Shown: positions 17,017-24,994 of the stretch, in pieces
Layout: each line of letters opens with the position of its first letter
Position numbering within the stretch: the stretch's first letter is position 1
Source of the DNA: Deltaproteobacteria bacterium Ga0077550
Lineage (GTDB): Bacteria > Myxococcota_A > Polyangia > Nannocystales > Nannocystaceae
Direction of reading: 5' to 3'
Length of the DNA: 43,859 bases
NCBI GenBank assembly: GCA_001464385.1
Contig: LNFB01000319.1
Coordinates: forward strand, 1-43,859
Position numbers and translations under genes: made by a program
The notes under the pieces: generated by a model
What the model was told of the DNA's origin: nothing
What the model saw: the letters and a program-made list of their open reading frames with translations, nothing else
Databases searched by the model: none

Positions 17017-19623
17017 CTAAGGGCTCTCTCGTCGGGCCTGCTGCGCGCGCACGTCTGCTTCTCCTGCCTCGGCGTCGCGGCCCAGGACACGCAGGGCGCT
17101 CGCTCGTCCCTCGAGCGCGGAGATCCTCGCCCGCGCCGCGATTGTACCCGTCGCGAGCGCGCCGTCGAAGGTGGCGAGCGCGTCGGCGCCGCGCCCCACC
17201 GCGAGTAGGTCGTGGCCGAACTCGACCGCGCGCCGGACCATCGGGATGTCGGCGTCGCCGAAGTCGACCGGCAGGCCCAGCGCGTGCTCCCAGTGCGGGA
17301 CCGCGCGCGCCGCCTCGCCGAGCTGGTGGTACACCGATGCGAGGTTGCCCTCGGCCATCACGACCGCGCTGTGACCCCGGCCGAAGGCCGCCAGCGCGAT
17401 CGCGAGGGCGCGCTCGAGGTGCTGGGCGCCTTCGGGCGCGCGGCCCATGTTCCGCAGCAGCAGCCCGATGTTGTTGTGCACGGCCGCGACATCGGGGTGA
17501 TCGGGACCGAGCACACCGATCGCGAGATCGAGCGCCTCCTGGTAGTGCCCCAGCGCGTCGTCGTGGCGCTTGAGTTGGAACTCGGCGTTGGCGAGGGCGC
17601 GCACGTAGTCGGCGATCTCGAGGTCGTGCCGCGCCGGGAGGCTGCGGACCATCTGCAGCGCGTCGGCGAGGCGGTCGGCGGCGGCGGGGCGCTGGAACCG
17701 GAGCTCGACGACGCCGTGGGCCCGCAGCACTGCGGCCTCGAGCTCGGTGGCGAGCTCGGGATTGTGCGCGCGCACGCGATCGACCAGGGCGTGGGCATCG
17801 GTGACGCGGGAGATCGCGACCGCCTCGTTGCGTTGCGCGTACCCGACCACCTCGATCTGGCGGATCGCGGCGCGCACGGCGTCGATGGTGTTGCCCGAGC
17901 GCAGGGCGAGGCGCCACGCCTCGTCGAGGCTCGCGGCGGCGGCGTCCTCGGCGTCGAGCTTCTCCTCGAAGCCCTCGCGCAGCAACAACGCGCGGATGAG
18001 GACCGCGTCGTCGCCGAGGGCCCGGGCCGCGGCCACCACGTCGTCGGCCTGCCGCTTGCCGTCGCGGAACCGGCCGGCCCGGAACATCGCCTGGACCTGC
18101 GTGAGCGTGTCGAGCACCGCCTCGTGTCGGCCGCGCTGCTCGGCGTCCGCGGGCACGGCCCAGGTCGCGTCGTCGACCAGGCGCGTCGCGTCGCACTCGC
18201 GCAGCCGCGGCAGGGCGTCGACCGCCGCGATCGCGTTGCGCAGCGTGTCGGTGTCGGCCTCGTCGAGGATGTCGACGAGCGACGACACCGCGCGGTGTCG
18301 TGCGCGCAGGCACGCTTGGCGCCGATCGAACAGCGAGTCCGACTCGACGCCCGCGCGGTGCTGCTGACACGCATCCTCGTACGCCGCGGTCCACTCGCGA
18401 CCGTACGCGTCGAGCAGCTTCACGACGGTGCGCGCGGTGTTGCCGGCGAACGCGGGCCCGGCGGTCTCGAGCGCGTCGGTCACCGCGGCCTTGCGCGACT
18501 CGTTCCACGTCTGGGCCATCGCGCCGGCCTGCTCGCAGCCGGCGGGATCGCCTGCGACCCGTCCGCCGACCAGCGCGCCGATGCCGATGCCGGCCGGGAT
18601 CATCACCAACAACCATCGCTGCAGCGGGCGCCCCATCGGCGAGGCGCCGAGTTCGAGCTGCTTGGCGAGCGCGTGCATCGACGGCCACCGCTTGGCCGGA
18701 TCGATCTCGAGGGCGCGGAGCAGCGCGCGGCGGAGCCAGCCCGGGACGGTGCCGTCGCTCGGGATCGCGGCGCCGCCCTGGCGGTGCGCCGCGCGGAGCT
18801 CCGACGGCGTGCGGCCCTCGAACGGGCGGCGGCGGAACAGCGCCTCGAAGAGCGTGATGGCGAAGCTGAACTGATCCGACCGCGCGTCGAGGGGATCGCC
18901 GCGCAGCTGCTCGGGGGACATGTACGCCGGCGTGCCCGTGGTGATCGTCAGCTTCGCCGAGGCGTCGTCGGCGATCGGGGTGGAGGTCGGCGCGACGTGG
19001 TCGTCGCCCGAGCGTGCGCTGCTCGCCTCGATCACGCCGACGGCGATCCCGAAGTCGGTGATCCGCACCCGCTCGTCGTTGCCGACCAGGATGTTGTCGG
19101 CCTTCACGTCGCGGTGGATCATCCCCGCGGCGTGGGCCGCCGCGAGCCCGAGGGCGGCCTGGCGGTAGACCGCCACGATCTCGCGCCACGGCCGCTCGCG
19201 CTGGGCCAACCACGCCCGCGCCGTGCGGCCCGGGACGTACTCCATCGCCAGGAACACGCGGCCGCGATCGACCGCCGCTTCGTGCACGGTCACGACGTTG
19301 GGGTGCGACAGCTGGGCCATCGCCTTGGCCTCGCCGAGCAGGCGCTCGCGCTCTGCAGGCGCGCCATCCCGACCGCGGTGGAGGATCTTGATCGCGACCC
19401 GGCGCTCGAGCGCGGGATCGAACGCCGAGTAGACCGTGCCCATCCCGCCGCGGCCGATGATCTCGAGGATGTGGTAGCGACCGATCCGCTCGCCCGGCTT
19501 CGGCCCGTCGTCCTGCGGCGGTGGGGCCTCGACGTCGGGCGCCGCGGGCCGAGGCGGCGCTGCGGCGTCCTCGGCACGGCGGCGGGTCTCGACCGTGTCG
19601 GCATCGCCGGGGCGCCGCGCCAT
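17017..19623 (-). CDS. Ser/Thr protein kinase with membrane helix and TPR half
   Basis: The 868-residue protein has a Hanks-type kinase domain at about 45-325: Gly-rich loop GRGGMGTVYS (58-66), Lys79 in VAIK, catalytic HRDVKADN (His170-Asp172), DFG at Asp190, and SPE in place of APE. A single membrane helix lies at about 337-353. The rest is helical and TPR-like, with the motif H.D.A..HNNIG.LL..MG...A..H..RAL near 730-790, typical of myxobacterial kinases. The start at ATG 19623 is uncertain; ATG 19680 and 19695 add 19-24 residues. A conserved pair of Cys lies after the helix. It is upstream of the hybrid kinase in one operon and divergent from the lipase-like gene. Confidence 0.9.
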   Translation of the reverse strand: MARRPGDADTVETRRRAEDAAAPPRPAAPDVEAPPPQDDGPKPGERIGRYHILEIIGRGGMGTVYSAFDPALERRVAIKILHRGRDGAPAERERLLGEAKAMAQLSHPNVVTVHEAAVDRGRVFLAMEYVPGRTARAWLAQRERPWREIVAVYRQAALGLAAAHAAGMIHRDVKADNILVGNDERVRITDFGIAVGVIEASSARSGDDHVAPTSTPIADDASAKLTITTGTPAYMSPEQLRGDPLDARSDQFSFAITLFEALFRRRPFEGRTPSELRAAHRQGGAAIPSDGTVPGWLRRALLRALEIDPAKRWPSMHALAKQLELGASPMGRPLQRWLLVMIPAGIGIGALVGGRVAGDPAGCEQAGAMAQTWNESRKAAVTDALETAGPAFAGNTARTVVKLLDAYGREWTAAYEDACQQHRAGVESDSLFDRRQACLRARHRAVSSLVDILDEADTDTLRNAIAAVDALPRLRECDATRLVDDATWAVPADAEQRGRHEAVLDTLTQVQAMFRAGRFRDGKRQADDVVAAARALGDDAVLIRALLLREGFEEKLDAEDAAAASLDEAWRLALRSGNTIDAVRAAIRQIEVVGYAQRNEAVAISRVTDAHALVDRVRAHNPELATELEAAVLRAHGVVELRFQRPAAADRLADALQMVRSLPARHDLEIADYVRALANAEFQLKRHDDALGHYQEALDLAIGVLGPDHPDVAAVHNNIGLLLRNMGRAPEGAQHLERALAIALAAFGRGHSAVVMAEGNLASVYHQLGEAARAVPHWEHALGLPVDFGDADIPMVRRAVEFGHDLLAVGRGADALATFDGALATGTIAARARISALEGRASALRVLGRDAEAGEADVRAQQARRESP

Positions 19624-19786
19624 GTCGAGGATGGCCACGATGGGACCGAGTATGCCCAACGCGCTCGATCGCCGCGACATCGATGAGATATCCATCACTC
19701 GCGGGGCGGCCCGACGTTCGGCTCCGAGAGGGCGATCACCGGGCCGCGACCGGCTACGCTGCGGGCTACTCCGCCAGGGACCCGCC

Positions 19787-21874
19787 ATGACCCACCTTCG
19801 ACGAGTTCGTAGCTTTGCCGCCGTGTTCGCCACCGCCGTGTCCGCCATGCTGGGTGCCTGCTCCGACGACGCGGGCTCGATGACGCCCGCCGACAGCTCG
19901 AGCGGGGACGATCCGGCGTCGACCGGCGCCGTCACCGGCAGCAGCAGCGGCGGCGCGGACACCACGGGCACCGGCACCGGCGGCGTCGTCGAGCCCGATC
20001 CAGAGGTGGACTGGCCGCACGTCGGCTGCGATCCCCTGGTGCCGAGCTTCTGCCCGCTGCCGTTCCCGAGCAACGTCTACTCGGTCGCCGATGCCGCGAC
20101 GGCGACCGGGCGCCGCGTGCAGCTCGACGACGAGGCGATGCCGATCGACTACTACGGCGGGCACCCCGAGGCCGACGCGTGGAACCACGCCGACGGCTTC
20201 ACGCCCGGGCTGGCCCTGCTCGCGCACTTCCCCGGCCTCACCGCTGCGGGCCTCGCGGCGTTCCCCGACTCGGTCACGATCGAGCGCTCGCTCGAGGCCG
20301 ACTGTCCGAGCGTCGTGCTCGACGCCGAGTCCGGCGAGCGGATCCCCCACTGGGTCGAGCTCGACATGACGGGCACGGACGACGAGCAGCGCATGCTCAT
20401 CATCCACCCGGCGATCCGCCTCGCCGACGATCGCCGCTACATCGTGTCGCTGTCCGGCCTGCTCGACGACGCCGGCGCGCCGCTGGCCGCGACGCCCGCG
20501 TTCGCGGCGCTGCGCGATCTCGTCGCCTCCGACGAGCCCAGCGTCGAGGAGCGCCGACCGCTGTACGCCGACATCTTCGCCCGCCTCGAGACCGCCGGCG
20601 TCGCGCGGGCCGACGTGCAGCTCGCGTGGGACTTCACCACCGCCAGCCGCGACAACCAGACCGGCTGGCTGCTGCACATGCGCGACGAGGCGCTCGCGGC
20701 CGTCGGCGAGGGCGGCCCCGAGTACACGATCACCTCGGTCGAGACCGACTACGAGCCCGACACCATCGCCTATCGCATCTACGGCGAGATGACGGTGCCG
20801 ATGTACCTCGACAAGCCGGGCCCTGGCGCGGCGCTGCTGTTCGGCGACGACGGCTTGCCCGAGCCCGACGCCGACGCACCCACCGCCGTGTTCGAGTTCG
20901 AGGTGCTCATCCCGCAGTCGGCGACGATGGAGCCGGCGGGGATCATCCAGTACGGCCACGGCCTGCTCGGCTCGAAGGAGCAGATCGAGAGCGAGCACTT
21001 CCGTACGTTCATGAACGAGTACAACTACGTCATGTTCGGCGTCGACTTCATCGGCATGGCCTCCGATGACGAGATCGACATCGGGGCGCTCATCGCCGCG
21101 GGCGAGTTCCATCGCTTCGCGCGCACGGTCGATCGCCAGCACCAGGGCATGCTCAACTCGCTGCTCGCGATGCGCCTGATGAAGACCGGCTTCGCGGCCG
21201 ACCCCGACCACGGCGGCTTCATCGATCCCGAGCGCGCCTACTACCACGGCATCAGCCAGGGCGGCATCTTCGGCGCCACGTACATGGCGCTCACCACCGA
21301 CGTCGAGCGCGGGGTCCTCGGGGTGCCCGGCATGCCGTACAACCTGCTGCTCAGCCGCAGCGTCGACTTCGAGCAGTTCTTCGACATCATCCGCGCCACC
21401 TGGCACGACGCGCGGCAACAGACGTTCATCCTCGCGCTCGCCGACATGCTGTGGGAGCGCACCGAGCCGGCCGGCTACGCGCCGTACGTGCTGAACGACC
21501 GGCTGCCCGGCACGCCCGAGCACACCGTGTTCATCAACGCCGCCAAGGGCGATCACCAGGTCACGACGCTCGGGGCGGCGATCATGGCCCGGACGATGGG
21601 CATGGTCCACGTCGACACCGGCGTCCGCGACATCTTCGGGCTCGAGACCGTGACCGCGCCGCACGAGGGCTCGGGCATGGTCGAGTACGACTTCGGCCTG
21701 CCCGACGATCCGATCGAGAACCTCCCGCAGTCGCAGTGCGAGGACCCCCACGGCAAGCTGCGCAAGCTGGTGGAGTTCCAGCAGCAGCTCGACGCGTTCT
21801 ATCGCACGGGGATCATCGAGAACTTCTGCACCGACGGGGTGTGCTCGTTCCCCGACATGAGCGGGTGCCTGTGA
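19787..21874 (+). CDS. Lipoprotein alpha/beta-hydrolase (lipase/esterase-like)
   Basis: The 695-residue protein starts at ATG 19787 (AGGGA 8 nt upstream). The lipobox is MLGAC (Cys25), followed by a Ser/Gly/Thr linker to about 68. The hydrolase core shows YGHGLLGS (388-396, oxyanion-hole region), the nucleophile Ser490 in HGISQGG and a likely catalytic His590 in KGDHQV. The architecture resembles the VolA/Pla-type bacterial extracellular lipases (bacterial virulence factor lipase family). The acid residue was not assigned. Its stop overlaps the GTG of the protease gene by 4 bp, so the two are translationally coupled and probably work together at the cell surface on lipid- and protein-rich prey or debris (inference). 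Confidence 0.85.
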   Translation: MTHLRRVRSFAAVFATAVSAMLGACSDDAGSMTPADSSSGDDPASTGAVTGSSSGGADTTGTGTGGVVEPDPEVDWPHVGCDPLVPSFCPLPFPSNVYSVADAATATGRRVQLDDEAMPIDYYGGHPEADAWNHADGFTPGLALLAHFPGLTAAGLAAFPDSVTIERSLEADCPSVVLDAESGERIPHWVELDMTGTDDEQRMLIIHPAIRLADDRRYIVSLSGLLDDAGAPLAATPAFAALRDLVASDEPSVEERRPLYADIFARLETAGVARADVQLAWDFTTASRDNQTGWLLHMRDEALAAVGEGGPEYTITSVETDYEPDTIAYRIYGEMTVPMYLDKPGPGAALLFGDDGLPEPDADAPTAVFEFEVLIPQSATMEPAGIIQYGHGLLGSKEQIESEHFRTFMNEYNYVMFGVDFIGMASDDEIDIGALIAAGEFHRFARTVDRQHQGMLNSLLAMRLMKTGFAADPDHGGFIDPERAYYHGISQGGIFGATYMALTTDVERGVLGVPGMPYNLLLSRSVDFEQFFDIIRATWHDARQQTFILALADMLWERTEPAGYAPYVLNDRLPGTPEHTVFINAAKGDHQVTTLGAAIMARTMGMVHVDTGVRDIFGLETVTAPHEGSGMVEYDFGLPDDPIENLPQSQCEDPHGKLRKLVEFQQQLDAFYRTGIIENFCTDGVCSFPDMSGCL

Positions 21875-22776
21875 CGCTCGCGCCCCTGGCGTGGGCGCTG
21901 TTCGCCGAGCTGGTGCCCGCGCCGCCGCGGCCGGTGCCGATCGTCGGTGGGCAGCCGACGACCGATCCCGAGTTCGACGGCGTCGTGGCGCTGCTGCTGC
22001 CGCGGGACAAGTCGTGCTCGGGGATCCTGGTCGCGCCGCGGCTGGTGATGACCGCGGCGCACTGCGTCGCCGAGCTCGGCGGCAACGATCAGATCCGCAT
22101 CGCCTACGGCGACGACGCGTTCGGCCCGTCGGTCGTGTCCACGCAATGGGGCCACGACGTGTCGCGCTACTGCCCGACGTGCCAGGAGGACCGCTACGAC
22201 GTCGCCTGGGTCGAGCTCGAACAAGACCTCGGCGCCGCGTCGTCGTTCCTGCGCCCCGTCGCCGTGCAGGACGAGTGGGACGAGGCCATGGCGTCGGGGG
22301 CCGTGATCACGGTCGTGGGGTTCGGCGCGACCGTGGCCGGCGGCGGCGTCGACGGGATCAAGCGCGCGGTGTCGGTGGAGATCACCAAGTTGAGCGCGGC
22401 GGGACTCGAGTTCTACGCCGGCGGTGACGGCCGCGACAGCTGCGACGGCGACTCGGGCGGGCCGGCGCTGACGCGGCTCGCGGACGGCACGCTGCGCCTG
22501 CTCGGCCTGACCTCGCGCGGCCCCGAGACCTGCGGCGTCGGGGGCATCTACGCCACCGTGTATCCGCAGCTCTGCACGATGCGCGAGCAGACGGGCGTCG
22601 ACCTCACCGCGCCCGGCTGCGACCAGTGCGATTGCGTCGACTTCGACGACGGCGACTCGGGCGGCTGTGCGCTGGCCGGCCCGGGCTCGGGGCTCGCGTG
22701 GCTCGGGGTCGTGCTGGCGATCGGCGCGCGTCACCGCAGGGCATCGAGGTCGGCCGTCCCGAGTTGCTGCCCGTGA
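21871..22776 (+). CDS. Trypsin-like serine protease with MYXO-CTERM-like sorting tail
   Basis: The 301-residue protein starts with GTG 21871 in a GTGA overlap with the hydrolase stop. A short signal peptide is followed by IVGG (24-27), the classic mature N-terminus of trypsin-family enzymes. The catalytic triad is clear: His64 (MTAAHC), Asp110 (YDVAWVEL) and Ser195 (CDGDSGGP). The C-terminus (about 265-290) has a Gly-Gly-Cys, a hydrophobic helix (LAWLGVVLAIGA) and then an Arg-His-Arg-Arg patch, the layout of MYXO-CTERM tails that are cut and lipid-anchored by a myxosortase. Unusually, 11 further residues (ASRSAVPSCCP) follow the Arg patch. It is most likely cell-surface anchored. Confidence 0.9.
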   Translation: MTLAPLAWALFAELVPAPPRPVPIVGGQPTTDPEFDGVVALLLPRDKSCSGILVAPRLVMTAAHCVAELGGNDQIRIAYGDDAFGPSVVSTQWGHDVSRYCPTCQEDRYDVAWVELEQDLGAASSFLRPVAVQDEWDEAMASGAVITVVGFGATVAGGGVDGIKRAVSVEITKLSAAGLEFYAGGDGRDSCDGDSGGPALTRLADGTLRLLGLTSRGPETCGVGGIYATVYPQLCTMREQTGVDLTAPGCDQCDCVDFDDGDSGGCALAGPGSGLAWLGVVLAIGARHRRASRSAVPSCCP

Positions 22777-22779
22777 AGT

Positions 22780-22812
22780 CGACTTGCGTTTGGTACGACC
22801 AAACGCAAGTCG
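22780..22812. terminator. Perfect 15-bp hairpin between convergent genes
   Basis: The stem cgacttgcgtttggt pairs exactly with accaaacgcaagtcg around a 3-nt loop (acg). It begins 3 bp after the protease stop and ends 37 bp before the methyltransferase stop. It is A+T-richer than its surroundings and is a strong bidirectional terminator candidate. Confidence 0.85.
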
Positions 22813-22849
22813 GGTTCTGCGTGACGCCAGGGCCCCGTAGGTCCTCGTT

Positions 22850-24436
22850 TCACGCCACGAAGGCGCCGCAGCGCGCGAGCGCGTCGAGGGCCTGGGCGAT
22901 CATCGAGCTCAGGCGCGCGCGGAGCTCGGCCGGCGTCGCCGGTCCGTCGCCCTCCGGCAGCGTGAGTCGGCCGGCGTCGATCGCTGCGGCGAGCTCCTGC
23001 TGCACGGCGTCGCGATCGCGGGTGCCGTCGCACGCGAGCACCACCTCGACGCCGAAGCGGTCGAGCTCGAGCGTCTGGTGGCGGCCGGTGGGGACCCACC
23101 CCTGGTGACCCGCGAGCCAGCGCGCACCCGCCGGGATCCGCGGTCGCGCGCCCGCGGCCGGCACCAGCACCGGCGGCTCGCAGCGGACCTCGACGGCGCC
23201 GCCCCCGAGCAGGCAATCGAGCAGATCGCCGCCGAGCCTGGCCTGGCTCGCGGCCGGGTCGCCCGCGCGCAGCCCCGCGGCGGCGAGCGACGACGCGGCG
23301 CGCTGCCAGAGCTCGTCGAAGCCCAGATCCGCCGGCCACAGCGAGTGCAGCACCGACAGCGCGGCCTTGGTGATCGGCTGGGAGCTGCGTACGCAGATGC
23401 CCGCCTCGGTCTCGAAGCTGCACTCGACCTCGGGCGTCAGATCGCACGTCACCGACGACGTGGTCGCCCCAGCGAAACCGAGGCGCAGGCCCGCGAGCGA
23501 GCCCGGCCCCAGGGCGCGGACGAGCGGCCGCTCGCGGCGACACACCAGCGACGCGCGGAACTGCCGGTTGCGCACGAAGTCGACGTACTGCTCCATGCGC
23601 ACGAGGTCGGGCGCGATGCGATCGAGGGTCTCGCGGACGCCCTGCGGCAGGTCGCGGGCGAGCATCATGTGCACGTCGCTCTCGCAGAGGTACTGCAGGC
23701 CGTGGTGGTCGATCCGATCGGCGAACTCGTGGAAGTAGACCGGCGCGTTGCACTCCTCGAGGTGCTCGTGGAACAGGTAGTCGTCGCCGGCCCGCGACAG
23801 CAGCTCGAGCTCGCGGGTGAGCATCGCGCCGTAGCCCGACGCTTGGTCCGACACCGCGCCGGCGAGGAAGTCGATGAGGGCACGCGACTGCCCGATCCGC
23901 TGCGCCGGATCGGTGAGGCCGCGGACGTGCCAGCGCATCATGTTCCGCACCATCTCGCGGGCGTGCCAGCCCGGGTACGTGTTGTAGCTGATGTACGCGA
24001 CGCCGTGCTCGGTGAGTCGGTCGCGACAGATCGCGAGGATGCGATCCTGTACGGCGGGCGGCACCCACGAATACACGCCGTGGCAGATCACGTAGTCGAA
24101 CGCGCCCCAGCTCGCGTCGACGTCGAGGATGTCGCCGTGGCGCAGCTCGACGTTGTCGAGGCCGACCGCGTCGCGCAGCGCGAGGCCGGCGGAGATCTGC
24201 GCCGCCGAGAGGTCGACGCCGACGAAGCTCGCCTCGGGGGCGCGCTCGGCCAGCGGCAGGAGGTTGCCACCGCTGGCGCAGCCGAGCTCGAGCACGCGGG
24301 CGCGCGACGGCGCGGGCGCGTCGAGTCCGAACAGCCGACCCAGCGCCGCCAGGCGATCGGGCTGCGTGCGTGGGTACGGGACGCTGCGGTAGGGCACCTC
24401 GTCGTAGCTGCTCGCCGCGGCCATCGGCGGGAGCAT
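22850..24436 (-). CDS. Class I methyltransferase with methyltransferase regulatory domain
   Basis: The 528-residue protein starts at ATG 24436 (ATG 24424 is a close alternative; longer extensions to 24754 read as unlikely). The N-terminal third is an SAM-dependent methyltransferase: VLELGCASGGN (motif I), GVDLS and the following GHD/ICHGV segment. The middle (residues about 205-300) matches the methyltransferase regulatory domain of the PKMT-like family (Y-L-F-H-E-H-L-E-E-C-N-A-P-V-Y-F-H-E-F). The remainder is a C-terminal extension. Members of this family are thought to methylate proteins; the substrate here is unknown. It is a single-gene unit divergent from the small membrane protein, with 106 bp between. 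Confidence 0.87.
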   Translation of the reverse strand: MLPPMAAASSYDEVPYRSVPYPRTQPDRLAALGRLFGLDAPAPSRARVLELGCASGGNLLPLAERAPEASFVGVDLSAAQISAGLALRDAVGLDNVELRHGDILDVDASWGAFDYVICHGVYSWVPPAVQDRILAICRDRLTEHGVAYISYNTYPGWHAREMVRNMMRWHVRGLTDPAQRIGQSRALIDFLAGAVSDQASGYGAMLTRELELLSRAGDDYLFHEHLEECNAPVYFHEFADRIDHHGLQYLCESDVHMMLARDLPQGVRETLDRIAPDLVRMEQYVDFVRNRQFRASLVCRRERPLVRALGPGSLAGLRLGFAGATTSSVTCDLTPEVECSFETEAGICVRSSQPITKAALSVLHSLWPADLGFDELWQRAASSLAAAGLRAGDPAASQARLGGDLLDCLLGGGAVEVRCEPPVLVPAAGARPRIPAGARWLAGHQGWVPTGRHQTLELDRFGVEVVLACDGTRDRDAVQQELAAAIDAGRLTLPEGDGPATPAELRARLSSMIAQALDALARCGAFVA

Positions 24437-24542
24437 CGCATCCGCGAAGCGCCGCCGACGAGGCCGGCGGCACTGAACCCGCGCGCAGCCGCGGCCCGCG
24501 TGAAACTTGCCCCCCAGGCGACGCGGGCCGGACAATGCGCCC

Positions 24543-24938
24543 GTGATCCGTCTGGTGCGGGGCCTCATCGGCCTGGTGTTCGTCGCTGCGATCGTGTGGT
24601 GCTCCTTCCGTGTGCCGCTGGGACGCCGCACGTTCGCCGAGCACGCCGACCGGATCGGGGAGACGCCCGAGGCGCGCGAGCTGCTGGACTCGACCCGCCA
24701 GACCGTCTCTCCGATGCTGCAGGACGCCACCGACCGCATGTTGGGCGAGTACATCGAGGCGCCGACGAAGGCCGCCGCGCCGAAGGGCGCGGCGAAGGTG
24801 TCGCCGGATCACCCCGGGGCGAGGATCGAGCCGGCCCCCGTCGCCGCGCCGGGTGATCCGAGCGTGCCGGCGAGCACCCGCGCGGCCCGACGCGGTCGAT
24901 TGCCGCGCGCGTCGTCCGCGGACGACGTCGTGCCGTAG
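24543..24938 (+). CDS. Small membrane protein of unknown function
   Basis: The 131-residue protein probably starts at GTG 24543. One membrane helix near the N-terminus (about 5-24, RLVRGLIGLVFVAAIVWCSF) is followed by a charged, helical region and a Pro/Ala-rich tail. No family recognised. A start further upstream adds Arg/Pro-rich residues and is less likely. It lies 56 bp before the second TonB-dependent receptor on the same strand and may be co-transcribed with it. Confidence 0.65.
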   Translation: MIRLVRGLIGLVFVAAIVWCSFRVPLGRRTFAEHADRIGETPEARELLDSTRQTVSPMLQDATDRMLGEYIEAPTKAAAPKGAAKVSPDHPGARIEPAPVAAPGDPSVPASTRAARRGRLPRASSADDVVP

Positions 24939-24994
24939 GTTCACCGATCGCCGACGCGGGCACTCGCCCCCGTCCTGCCCGGCCGCGCCGCGGT

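Noticed and set aside
14909..19213. Minus-strand open frame of over 1400 codons across the two kinases
   Set aside because: Arg/Pro-rich shadow in another frame of the same strand; the true frames show full kinase motifs.
17212..19686. Plus-strand open frame opposite the Ser/Thr kinase
   Set aside because: Antisense shadow without domains; the kinase on the minus strand has all catalytic motifs.
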